A stretch of 64,000 bases of DNA from Streptomyces qinzhouensis (GTDB lineage: Bacteria; Actinomycetota; Actinomycetes; Streptomycetales; Streptomycetaceae): positions 5,766,001-5,830,000 of the forward strand of contig NZ_CP042266.1 in assembly GCF_007856155.1 (NCBI RefSeq), written 5' to 3'. Positions 47,935 to 56,073 of the stretch are shown here, piece by piece. The notes under the pieces were generated by a model. The model was given only the letters and a program-made list of their open reading frames with translations, made no database searches and was not told the origin of the DNA. A program made the translations under genes and the position numbers. Every line of letters begins with the position of its first letter. Position 1 is the first letter of the stretch.

Positions 47935-49455
47935 ATGGCATCACGTCGGGACGAACTCAACGCCTACACCTTCGCGAAGCGACGGTTGATCGCGCAGTTC
48001 CTCCAGCCCAATACGACGGGCTCGGAGGAAGGCGCACCGAAACCCCTGCGTGCCGTCGTTCCCGGAGCCATCATCGGTGTGGTGATTCTCGCCGGATTCG
48101 GTGCCTGGGGAATGTTCAAACCGGTGGCGCCCAAAGGCTGGGACAAGCCCCGCGAGAACGTCATCATCGCCAGCAAATCGACCACACGTTATGTGGTGGT
48201 CGAGACCGGTAAAAAGAAACAGCTTCATCCCGTTCTCAACATGGCCTCCGCAAAACTTCTGCTGAATCTCGACAGAGGGAAGGTCATCAAGGTCGACGAG
48301 TCCGTTCTCGACAGCGGAAAGATCCCGCACGGCGCGACCCTCGGCATTCCCTATGCGCCCGACCGGCTGCCGAAGGCGAAGGACGCCGGTTCCGCGAAGC
48401 GCTGGGCGGTGTGCGAACGCCCCGGGCAGGGCGGCCGGGCCATCCAGAAGGCCGCGTTCGTCCTCGCCGACCGCGAGAAGGACAGCGTCGACGGCGAACG
48501 GCGGCTGACCGGCGGCCAACTGCTGTACGTGGAGTCCGGCAAGGACCGCTACATCGTCGACGCGGCCGGGACGGCGTATCCCGTCGACGACGACGAGGCG
48601 CTGCTCCGCCAGTTGGTCGGGCAGAACCGGCAGCCCCAGCGGGTCTCACCGCAGTGGCTGGCGACGCTTCACAAGGGCGACCGGATCACCTTCCCCGAAG
48701 TCCCCGGCACCCCCGGTGAAGGCGCCGGTGTGCCCGGCGGCCTGGAGCGCGGGGCCAACCGGGTCGGCATGATCCTCAAGGCCACGGACGGCACCGAGGA
48801 ACAGCACTACGTGGTGCTCGAAGGCCGGATCGCGCCCATCACCGACTTCATGGCCAAACTGCTGCTGAACAGCAGCGACCGGAAGCTCATCGGCCTCGGC
48901 CAGAACGGCCGGGCCACCCAGGTCAGCGCCGGCGCCTTCCAGCCGGGCAAGGCCTTCGGCGACGACCGGAAGTGGCCCGGCGAATCCCCCGCCGCCGTCA
49001 ACACCCCGGCGCTCGGCGAGGGCAGCCGCAACACCGTCTGCTCGGTACTGCGGGAGGTGGCCGAGGACGGCCGGACCACCCTCAGCACCTGGGCCGGCAC
49101 CGACTTCCCGGCCGAACTGCCGACCGGCTCGGCCAGCGCGTACGTCACCCCCGGATCCGGGCTGCTGTTCCGCCAGTTCCAGGGGTCGGCGACCGAGGCC
49201 GGGGCCCTGTTCCTGGTCACCGACACCGGACTGCGGTACGCCATGCAGTCCAACAGCGACAGCGCCACCGACGACTCCGGGATCGGGACGACCGAGACGG
49301 AGAAGAAGGAACAGGAGACACAGACCCAGCTGGCGCAGCGGCAACTCGGCTACAAGGACGTGACCCCGGTGCCGGTCCCGGTCGCCTGGTCGGCCTTCCT
49401 GCCCACGGGCCCGCGGCTGTCGACGGGCGCGGCGAACGAGCCGCAGGGCTCATGA
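47935..49455 (+). CDS. eccB: Type VII secretion protein EccB
   Basis: EccB is a single-span core subunit with a large extracytoplasmic domain. The 506-residue product opens with the diagnostic MASRRDELNAYTFAKRRLIA and has one span (VVPGAIIGVVILAGFGAWGMF, about 41-61). The external repeats include YVVVETGKKKQLHPVLNMASAKLLL and KLIGLGQNG. The stop overlaps the mycosin start (ATGA). Confidence 0.95.
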   Translation: MASRRDELNAYTFAKRRLIAQFLQPNTTGSEEGAPKPLRAVVPGAIIGVVILAGFGAWGMFKPVAPKGWDKPRENVIIASKSTTRYVVVETGKKKQLHPVLNMASAKLLLNLDRGKVIKVDESVLDSGKIPHGATLGIPYAPDRLPKAKDAGSAKRWAVCERPGQGGRAIQKAAFVLADREKDSVDGERRLTGGQLLYVESGKDRYIVDAAGTAYPVDDDEALLRQLVGQNRQPQRVSPQWLATLHKGDRITFPEVPGTPGEGAGVPGGLERGANRVGMILKATDGTEEQHYVVLEGRIAPITDFMAKLLLNSSDRKLIGLGQNGRATQVSAGAFQPGKAFGDDRKWPGESPAAVNTPALGEGSRNTVCSVLREVAEDGRTTLSTWAGTDFPAELPTGSASAYVTPGSGLLFRQFQGSATEAGALFLVTDTGLRYAMQSNSDSATDDSGIGTTETEKKEQETQTQLAQRQLGYKDVTPVPVPVAWSAFLPTGPRLSTGAANEPQGS

Positions 49456-50747
49456 GGGCGGGTACGGAGATGACACGGACCGTCCGCGTTCGCTTCCACG
49501 GCCGTGTCCGCGTCCGTGTCCGCGTCCGCGGCAGGGCGCTGGCGCTCGGCGCGGCGACGGCGCTCGCCGCGGTCGCGGTACCGGTCACCGCGGGCCCGGC
49601 GGTCGCGGAGAGCGCCCAGTGCGAGTACCCCGGCCGGCCGTACAAGGGACGGCCCTGGTCGCTCCAGCGGGTACTCCTCGACGAACTGTGGGAGCAGTCC
49701 ACCGGCAAGGGCGTGAAGGTCGCCGTCATCGACACCGGTGTCGACATACGGCATCCCCAGCTCAAGGCGGCCGTGGACGCCAAGAACGGCCTCAACCTCC
49801 TCCCGGCGAAGAACAAGAAGGGCGAGAAGCTCGAACGGGGCGCGGCCAACGGCACATCGGACGAGGTCGGCCACGGCACCAAGGTCGCCGGGATCATCGC
49901 CGCCCGGTCCGCGCCCGGTACGGGCTTCGTCGGCCTGGCGCCCGGCGCGACGATCATCCCGATCAAGCAGAACGACGCCGAGGGCAACGGCGACGCGGCG
50001 AGTCTGACCGAGGCCATCAACGAGGCGGTCGACCGGGGCGCAGGGGTCATCAACATCTCCCAGGACACGGCGAACGCCGTCGCCCCCGCCCGGTCGCTGG
50101 AGCACGCCGTGAAACGGGCCCTGAACGAGGGTGTCGTAGTCGTCGCCTCAGCGGGCAACGACGGACTGGGCGGCAACGTCAAGAAGACCTACCCCGCCTC
50201 GTACGAAGGCGTCCTCGCCGTCGCCTCGTCGGACCGGAACAACGAACGGGCGGCCTTCTCCCAGTCCGGGGACTTCGTGGGGGTCGCCGCCCCCGGCATC
50301 GACATGATCACCACCGTCCCGCTCCGCGGCCACTGCGCCGACAACGGCACCAGCTTCTCGGCCCCCTATGTCGCCGCGGTCGCCGCGCTCGTGAAGGCGA
50401 AGCACCCCGACTGGACACCCCGTCAGATCGTCGCCCAGATCCAGCAGACTGCGGAACGCTCCACACCCGGGCACGACCGCCTCGTGGGCTGGGGGGTCGT
50501 CGATCCGGTACGGGCCCTGACGGAGGACGAGCGCCCCATCGAGCGGCCGGTGGCACAGGAGGGTCTGACCAAGGGCGAGGCCCCGAGCCCCGCCCGGTTC
50601 GACCTCGGCGAGACGGCGGAGGAGCGCAACTCCCGCCTCGCCACGTACGTGGTGATCGGCGGAGGTGTCCTGGTCGCCACGATCGGGGGTGCGGCGGTCG
50701 CACTCCGCGACGCGCGCCGCCGGTCGAGCCGGGTCGCCGGAGGCTGA
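49452..50747 (+). CDS. mycP: Type VII secretion mycosin (MycP), subtilisin-type
   Basis: A 431-residue serine protease of the ESX complex. The signal region begins with Arg-Val tandem repeats, then LALGAATALAAVAVPVTAGPAVA. The catalytic triad is Asp in VIDTGVD (about 92), His in GHGTKVAG (about 141) and Ser in NGTSFSAP (about 300). A C-terminal span (VVIGGGVLVATIGGAAVAL) and basic tail anchor it. It is translationally coupled to eccB. A second mycosin gene lies 2.4 kb downstream. Confidence 0.93.
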   Translation: MRAGTEMTRTVRVRFHGRVRVRVRVRGRALALGAATALAAVAVPVTAGPAVAESAQCEYPGRPYKGRPWSLQRVLLDELWEQSTGKGVKVAVIDTGVDIRHPQLKAAVDAKNGLNLLPAKNKKGEKLERGAANGTSDEVGHGTKVAGIIAARSAPGTGFVGLAPGATIIPIKQNDAEGNGDAASLTEAINEAVDRGAGVINISQDTANAVAPARSLEHAVKRALNEGVVVVASAGNDGLGGNVKKTYPASYEGVLAVASSDRNNERAAFSQSGDFVGVAAPGIDMITTVPLRGHCADNGTSFSAPYVAAVAALVKAKHPDWTPRQIVAQIQQTAERSTPGHDRLVGWGVVDPVRALTEDERPIERPVAQEGLTKGEAPSPARFDLGETAEERNSRLATYVVIGGGVLVATIGGAAVALRDARRRSSRVAGG

Positions 50748-50914
50748 GGCCCGGCGGCAGCGGCACCGCCGCGGAGGAAGCCGACTGGCGGGTAAGCCAC
50801 TTGGGGCTGTCATAGCCAGTCGTTAGAGTGGTAAGCGGTCTCATTTCTGATGACGACCGGATCACCGTACTGGCAATGCGGTGCAGCAGTAGCAAACGGG
50901 GAGGAATAGGGCAA

Positions 50915-51391
50915 GTGGTCTATCCAGCCGATGGCGGGGGCGGAGGCGGGAGCAGGCGCAGAGGTGACTTCGAAAAGGGTTACCTGGCGCTCACGACCTT
51001 CCAGAAGCGGGTGAACACCCTGCTCGCCACATTCAACGAAAGTGCCGCAGGCAAGTCCAAAATCGCTCAGCAGACGGTGTCGCGCCAGTCCCTCAGCGGA
51101 CCCGGCGCCCCCTTCGCCGAAGCGGACGGACTCTTCCACCAGTACAACCGTGTCCACCAGGCGCTGATTTCACTCTCGCGGAGCCTGGCCGACCAGATCG
51201 ACGCCTTCGGTATCGCCGTCCACGCGGCGGACGTCGGCACCGACAACGTCGACGAGGAACGCCGAATCCGCTTCGCGCAGATCCAGGCCCGTCTCGACCA
51301 GGAGCGCACCGCCGAGCGTGAGCGCGAGCGCCCGAAGGCCGACGAGCCGAAGAACGTCAACGAGAAGAACGCCGGAACGGAGTGGCGGTGA
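50915..51391 (+). CDS. Small helical ESX-associated protein
   Basis: From the GTG at 50915 (GGAGG upstream) the product has 158 residues. It begins with a Gly run, then a helical hairpin-like core (FEKGYLALTTFQKRVNTLLATF; LFHQYNRVHQALISLSRSLADQI) and a charged tail. Size, helicity and position just before a WXG-like gene suggest a secreted or chaperone-like partner, but no WXG motif is present. Family not recognised. Confidence 0.72.
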   Translation: MVYPADGGGGGGSRRRGDFEKGYLALTTFQKRVNTLLATFNESAAGKSKIAQQTVSRQSLSGPGAPFAEADGLFHQYNRVHQALISLSRSLADQIDAFGIAVHAADVGTDNVDEERRIRFAQIQARLDQERTAERERERPKADEPKNVNEKNAGTEWR

Positions 51392-51394
51392 CAC

Positions 51395-53164
51395 ATGACT
51401 GACAACGACAAACAGCCGGAGCCGACCCCCGCCGAACAGCACGAGAAGGACCTCGCCCGGGTCGAACGGCAGCTGGACGTCACCGATGTCGCCCGCAAGG
51501 TCACCTCGATCTTCGGCGGCAACGGCTTCTTCGCCCGTACCGATTTCGAGGGACACGAGCTCAACATCATGATCGACATGGTGTTGAACGCGAACCCGGC
51601 CGACCTCGAAAGCGCCGGCGACAACCTCTGGAACGCCCGCAAGGACCTCCGCGACGCCGCCGAGGAGCTCCGCACCAACATCAAGGAAGTCCACTGGGAA
51701 GGCGCCTCCGGCGAGGCATTCCGCGACTTCGGCCGCGCCCTCGCCGACCACGCCGACCAACTCGGCACCTTCGCCGACATCGCCGCCACCCAGATCCGCG
51801 TCGCCGGCACGGGCCTGGCCTCGGTCCGCAGCTCAATGCCGGAACGCGACCTCCGCCTGATCAAACACAACGCCAAGACGATGCCGCTCCCGGAACGGAT
51901 CGACACCAACCCCGACTATGTCGCGGCCAAGAAGGTGGAGAAGAACCGCCAGGAGGCCATCAACCAGATGAACCGCCTGGCGTCGTTCTACGCGGTCTCG
52001 GAACAGACACTGGCGGGCCAGGAACCGCCGACGTTCAGCAAGGTACTGAACGCGGACGTGCCGCGCCCGTCCGGCGAGGTAATCGACGACCCGTCCGTCA
52101 TCGGGAGGCGGCCGCGCGGTCTGTCGGAGAGTCCGAGGAACGGGACGGCATCCGAGCGGCGCGAAGGCTCGAGAGGGACAGGGGAGAACCGTCGACCGGA
52201 GACCGTCGGCGCCCCTCCGTTGGGTACTCCTGAGCGAAACCCGTCGATGGAACTCGACAGTGCGGCCCCCCCTCCCACCACACCTAACAGCGTTACCCCC
52301 GTCGCGCCCTCTCCCGGACCGATCGGTGGCCCTCCGACGGTGCCGGGTCCGTCGACGGTCCCACCGGTGCCCGGTGCGTCGCCGGGTAAGTTCGGGCCGG
52401 GGCCCTCGGCCCTGTCTCCGACCGTCTCCAAGGCCACGGGCGGCCCGGGACTCGGGGGCGGGAAGGCAGTGGCAGCTGGCGCCGGCGGCCACCCCGGTGC
52501 GCAAGGGCGCCCGGGCATTGTTGGCGGCGGCCCCTCGGCAACGGGAGGGTCGAACCCCACAGGGCGGCCCACGGGACCCATGGGAGGCGGAAGTGCAGCG
52601 TCGTCCACGGGGCGTGCCAATCCCCCGGGAATGGGGTCGGCGATGGGCGGACAGGGGCCGATGACCGGCCGAGGGGGCACGGCGGCACAGCCCATGGGCG
52701 GGCGTACGCCGTCTTCGTCGGCCGGGTCACGTGCCGGCCGTGACGGGATTGTTGGTGGTACGCCCCAGCGGGCCCCCGGCGGCGCGAGTGGACCGCGAAT
52801 CCCCAGAGGGAACGTTGTGGGAGCGGAGGGGCAGACTGCTGCACGTTCCGGGACAGCCAGGCCCGGCCAAGCAGGCGTCGTCGGTGCAGGACCTGTGACG
52901 GGAGCTTCCAGGGCGACCGGCGGCGGAACTCCAAGTAGTCATGGCGTCGTCGGAAGGCCCAAGGCAGAGAACGGTTCGTTCTCACGTCCGGGGCAAGGCA
53001 GCTTTACCACTGGCGGGGCGGGGCTCGTTGGTGGCCGTCCGGGGCGAAATCCGTCCGGCAGCGAAGGAGACCGCACCGAATCGGCGCGTCCGGACTACCT
53101 GACGGAAGACGAAGAGACGTGGACGGCACAGCGGCGCAACGCCGGCCCGCCGGTGATCGAGTAA
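51395..53164 (+). CDS. WXG-like protein with long Pro/Gly/Ser-rich tail
   Basis: The 589-residue product has a helical N-terminal domain of ~190 residues containing AEELRTNIKEVHWEGASGEAFRD, a W-x-G turn between two helices like WXG100/PPE-type ESX substrates. About 350 residues of disordered Pro/Gly/Thr/Ser-rich sequence follow, ending in a short acidic segment. Such a tail could span the cell wall. It starts three bases after the preceding gene and is followed by the second mycosin. Likely an ESX substrate or surface component; exact role unknown. Confidence 0.78.
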   Translation: MTDNDKQPEPTPAEQHEKDLARVERQLDVTDVARKVTSIFGGNGFFARTDFEGHELNIMIDMVLNANPADLESAGDNLWNARKDLRDAAEELRTNIKEVHWEGASGEAFRDFGRALADHADQLGTFADIAATQIRVAGTGLASVRSSMPERDLRLIKHNAKTMPLPERIDTNPDYVAAKKVEKNRQEAINQMNRLASFYAVSEQTLAGQEPPTFSKVLNADVPRPSGEVIDDPSVIGRRPRGLSESPRNGTASERREGSRGTGENRRPETVGAPPLGTPERNPSMELDSAAPPPTTPNSVTPVAPSPGPIGGPPTVPGPSTVPPVPGASPGKFGPGPSALSPTVSKATGGPGLGGGKAVAAGAGGHPGAQGRPGIVGGGPSATGGSNPTGRPTGPMGGGSAASSTGRANPPGMGSAMGGQGPMTGRGGTAAQPMGGRTPSSSAGSRAGRDGIVGGTPQRAPGGASGPRIPRGNVVGAEGQTAARSGTARPGQAGVVGAGPVTGASRATGGGTPSSHGVVGRPKAENGSFSRPGQGSFTTGGAGLVGGRPGRNPSGSEGDRTESARPDYLTEDEETWTAQRRNAGPPVIE

Positions 53165-53189
53165 GTACAGGGAAGGCGCGGAAGTCGGG

Positions 53190-54446
53190 ATGACGGCAGG
53201 AATGATCCAGATGCGGAAGCAGAGCATGCCTCGCGCGCTCCGGCAGGGAATGCTGTGCACTCTGGCGGCAGCCTGCGTCTGGGCCGGTGGCGCTGTTGGC
53301 GCGGCCCCAACCGCTGCTGCTGCGGGGCAGCCCGGTCAGTGGTACCTCGACGCCATGGGTGTCGCGGAGATGTGGAAGGTCACCACAGGTAAAGGCATCA
53401 CCGTTGCTGTCGTCGATACCGGAGTAAACGCCACCACTCCTTCGCTGCGGGGACAGGTGGTCAAAGGCTTCGACGCAACCGAGGCCGCAGGCGCCGAGAC
53501 CGACGACTACGACGGCCATGGAACGACCATGGCCGAGATGATCGCCGGTACTGGTAAGGGGGGCGGTCTCCAAGGCCTCGCCCCCGGGGCGAAGATCATG
53601 CCCATGCGCATTGCCAATACCGAGTTTCAGAATGAGAACAAGGTCAACGCCCAGGACTCGGCGGATGCCATTAAGGCTGCAGCAGACAGTGAAGCCAAGA
53701 TTATCAACGTGTCCTTCGCGAGCGAGTTCTCCACCGCACAAGAGCGCGCTGCGGTTGAGTATGCTCACGGTAAGGGGAAGCTGATCTTCGCAGGTGCAGG
53801 AAACAACGCGAAGAGCGGCAATAAGCCACAGTACCCGGCCTCCTATCCCGATGCCATTGGTGTTGCTTCGGCTGACAAGAAGGGAACGGTCGCCGAGCAC
53901 TCTCAGCATGGTGACAACGTCGATATCACGGCGCCGGGGACTGACGTTCCGGTCTGGTGTGACGATTCCTTCAAGGAGTACTGCAAAGGAAGCGGCACAA
54001 GTGCTGCCACCGCCATTGCATCGGCTTCGGCGGCCCTCGTCTGGTCCGCCAACCCCGACTGGACCGCGAACCAGGTTCTCCGTGCCCTCATCGACACCGC
54101 AGGTCGAAGCTGGGCCAAGGGCACCCGGAGCAACTTCCTCGGTCACGGTCTGATCCGCCCGGCGCAGATCGTCGTCGACAAGAAGGGCGATCCCGGCGCC
54201 CCGGACATCAGCCCCCTTACCAACCGGAAGACCGGTGGTTCACCCGCCGCCTCCGCGCCGCCCTCTGCACCAGCCTCGTCACAGCCGCCGAAGAGCAATA
54301 CCGAAGACGGTACTGCCGTGGCAGGCTCCAGCGAGAAGGCGGAGAAGAAAGACGACAGCAACACCGGCCTCATCGCCGGCGGTGTCGCAGTCGTCTTTGT
54401 TCTCGCCGGAGGAGCCTTCTTCTTCCTGCGACGGCGCGCCGCCTGA
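53190..54446 (+). CDS. Second mycosin-like subtilisin protease
   Basis: This 418-residue S8 protease has a signal peptide (LCTLAAACVWAGGAVGAAPTAAAA). The triad is Asp in VVDTGVN (about 75), His in DGHGTTMAEM (about 110) and Ser in GSGTSAAT (about 270). A linker rich in Ser/Pro/Ala and a C-terminal span with a basic end (GGVAVVFVLAGGAFFFLRRR) follow. It resembles MycP in plan but differs clearly in sequence, and its codons are less G/C-biased than those of the first mycosin. That suggests separate origin and a different substrate. Confidence 0.88.
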   Translation: MTAGMIQMRKQSMPRALRQGMLCTLAAACVWAGGAVGAAPTAAAAGQPGQWYLDAMGVAEMWKVTTGKGITVAVVDTGVNATTPSLRGQVVKGFDATEAAGAETDDYDGHGTTMAEMIAGTGKGGGLQGLAPGAKIMPMRIANTEFQNENKVNAQDSADAIKAAADSEAKIINVSFASEFSTAQERAAVEYAHGKGKLIFAGAGNNAKSGNKPQYPASYPDAIGVASADKKGTVAEHSQHGDNVDITAPGTDVPVWCDDSFKEYCKGSGTSAATAIASASAALVWSANPDWTANQVLRALIDTAGRSWAKGTRSNFLGHGLIRPAQIVVDKKGDPGAPDISPLTNRKTGGSPAASAPPSAPASSQPPKSNTEDGTAVAGSSEKAEKKDDSNTGLIAGGVAVVFVLAGGAFFFLRRRAA

Positions 54447-54514
54447 GCCCGGCCCCTCGCACACCAGCCACTACGCAAGACCCCAGAAAGAAATAGGGAA
54501 AGGAAGACCGGGAT

Positions 54515-54880
54515 ATGTCAGCAGTCCAGAAGGTCGGCGATCAGAGTCTCAAGGATTTCCAGGACGAGATCTCGAGGCAGTTCGAGGACATCAAGGGGCA
54601 ATTGCAGGGCCTGCAGGGTGTCATCGACAGCCTGGAAGGTTCCTGGAAGGGCATCGGCGCCGGCGCCTTCGATGCGAAGCAGGCCGAGATCAACCAGGGC
54701 ATGGTGCGCATCGCGAAGCTGCTCCTCAACTTCCAGGAAGCGATTCAGGTCACCCGTACCACGGCCAGCAACACCGAAGACGAGGTCCGCGCCGCTCTCC
54801 AGGGCGTCGATGTGACCGCGGGCTTCTCCGGTGACGCCGGGGCGACCCGCACCGCGACCTCGAACATCTCCGGATACTGA
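54515..54880 (+). CDS. WXG100-family ESX protein (first of pair)
   Basis: A 121-residue helical-hairpin protein with the W-x-G turn in LEGSWKGIGAGAFDAKQAEI. AAAGGAAG lies upstream. WXG100 proteins are secreted as heterodimers by type VII machines; the partner is the gene 65 bp downstream. The C-terminal 25 residues end in ATSNISGY. Orthologues of S. coelicolor esxA/esxB are likely, but which is which cannot be set from sequence alone. Confidence 0.87.
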   Translation: MSAVQKVGDQSLKDFQDEISRQFEDIKGQLQGLQGVIDSLEGSWKGIGAGAFDAKQAEINQGMVRIAKLLLNFQEAIQVTRTTASNTEDEVRAALQGVDVTAGFSGDAGATRTATSNISGY

Positions 54881-54945
54881 CGAGCCTCGCAGCTCGGCGC
54901 ACCACAGCAGGACCACTTTCACTCATGGCAGTTGGAGGACGATTC

Positions 54946-55245
54946 ATGGCACAGGGAAACGACGGCGTCATGCTCGTCACGTACTCGTCACTGGAGCAGG
55001 CGGCGAGCACGATCGAGAAGCAGGCGCAGCGTCTGGACCAGACGCTCGAAGACCTTCAGAGCAAGATCCGCAGTGTCTCCGCCACCTTCGAGGGTGACGC
55101 CAAGACCGCTGCCGACGCGGCCCACAAGAAGTGGGACAACGAAACGCGTCAGATCCACAACGCCCTGAAGGGCATCGCGCGTGCCGTCCGCGAGGCGGGT
55201 CCGGCGTACCAGGCGGGCGACAAGAAGGCCGCCGGAAACTTCTAG
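54946..55245 (+). CDS. WXG100-family ESX protein (second of pair)
   Basis: From ATG 54946, with GGAGG seven bases before it, the product has 99 residues. The two helices are joined at VSATFEGDAKTAADAA, where the usual W-x-G is F-E-G. The second helix reads HKKWDNETRQIHNALKGIARAV, and the tail ends KKAAGNF. It should dimerise with the preceding protein and be exported together. A perfect terminator follows. Confidence 0.87.
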   Translation: MAQGNDGVMLVTYSSLEQAASTIEKQAQRLDQTLEDLQSKIRSVSATFEGDAKTAADAAHKKWDNETRQIHNALKGIARAVREAGPAYQAGDKKAAGNF

Positions 55246-55311
55246 AGCGGCTCGTTCGGTCCCGTCCGGGCCGGGCCGGGCCGAAGCGATGAGGCCGGCA
55301 AGAGATAACGC

Positions 55312-55348
55312 ACCAGGGTGGGCATGCGCGGGAGATGCCCACCCTGGT
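55312..55348 (+). terminator. Strong terminator after the esx pair
   Basis: ACCAGGGTGGGCAT (55312-55325) pairs perfectly with ATGCCCACCCTGGT (55335-55348), a 14-bp stem, followed by TCGTTTC. It separates the esx operon from the convergent lipoprotein gene. Confidence 0.9.
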
Positions 55349-55398
55349 TCGTTTCAACCCGGTGGTGTTGGCCGTCGGCCAACACCAAGGCGCCCGCC

Positions 55399-56067
55399 TT
55401 AGGTTCCCGCGGGCGGTGGGGCCGGGAGTTGCTGAGGAAGTCCGGAAGCAGCCGCGCAGCCGAGCCGCTCGGCAACCCTCCGAGAGATCGAGTTGAGGAC
55501 GGTCATCCGCTCGTCGGCGGTGGATTCCCCGGCCAGCGGGCGTGGTGTCGACATCGAAGACCTCACGAAGGGCGTGCGGCCCTTCTCGCCGGTGGTCGGA
55601 CAAGGGAAAAAGATCTGGACCGATGAATCACCGTCGGCTGCGGCGTACTTTCCGACCGGATAGAGGATTCGTTCTCCCTTACTGCTCTCCTGGGTTTCTC
55701 GGGGGTAGTGGGTTCGAGGTTCGAAATCGATGGTGAAGAGGGCAATGTCGTCCCCTTCATCGGTTGTGTAGACGCGGCAGACGGTGCGCTCCTGAATGCC
55801 ATGGTGCAGACCTTGGGGCATGGCGTCGAGGGTGAACTCGTCCCCTGGGAGCTCTTCGAATCGATCGATTCGAGTGGCCTTCTTCAGTGCAGCCTGTGCA
55901 GCAGAATCCAGTGTGCTGTCACAGATTTTTGCCGAAGAAACTCCCGATAGCTTGTTGCCGGTTTTCCCTTGGGTGCAGCCGGTCACTCCCAGGGCAAGAG
56001 TCAGGGTTAGTGCGGTCCAGCGGGCCGCACGAAATGGTGCGGTACCGGCCCGGGGATGTTGGGTCAT
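55399..56067 (-). CDS. Lipoprotein of a type VII cassette
   Basis: A 222-residue product with a signal and lipobox (LTLTLALGVTGC, cysteine at about residue 31) and a soluble domain with paired cysteines (AKICDSTLD, RTVCRVYTT, FFPCPTTG). It lies six bases after the large effector-like gene, with AAGGAG inside that gene's end. Lipoproteins in this position can be immunity or surface partners. The function is not shown by sequence. Confidence 0.78.
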   Translation of the reverse strand: MTQHPRAGTAPFRAARWTALTLTLALGVTGCTQGKTGNKLSGVSSAKICDSTLDSAAQAALKKATRIDRFEELPGDEFTLDAMPQGLHHGIQERTVCRVYTTDEGDDIALFTIDFEPRTHYPRETQESSKGERILYPVGKYAAADGDSSVQIFFPCPTTGEKGRTPFVRSSMSTPRPLAGESTADERMTVLNSISRRVAERLGCAAASGLPQQLPAPPPAGT

Positions 56068-56073
56068 TTAACA

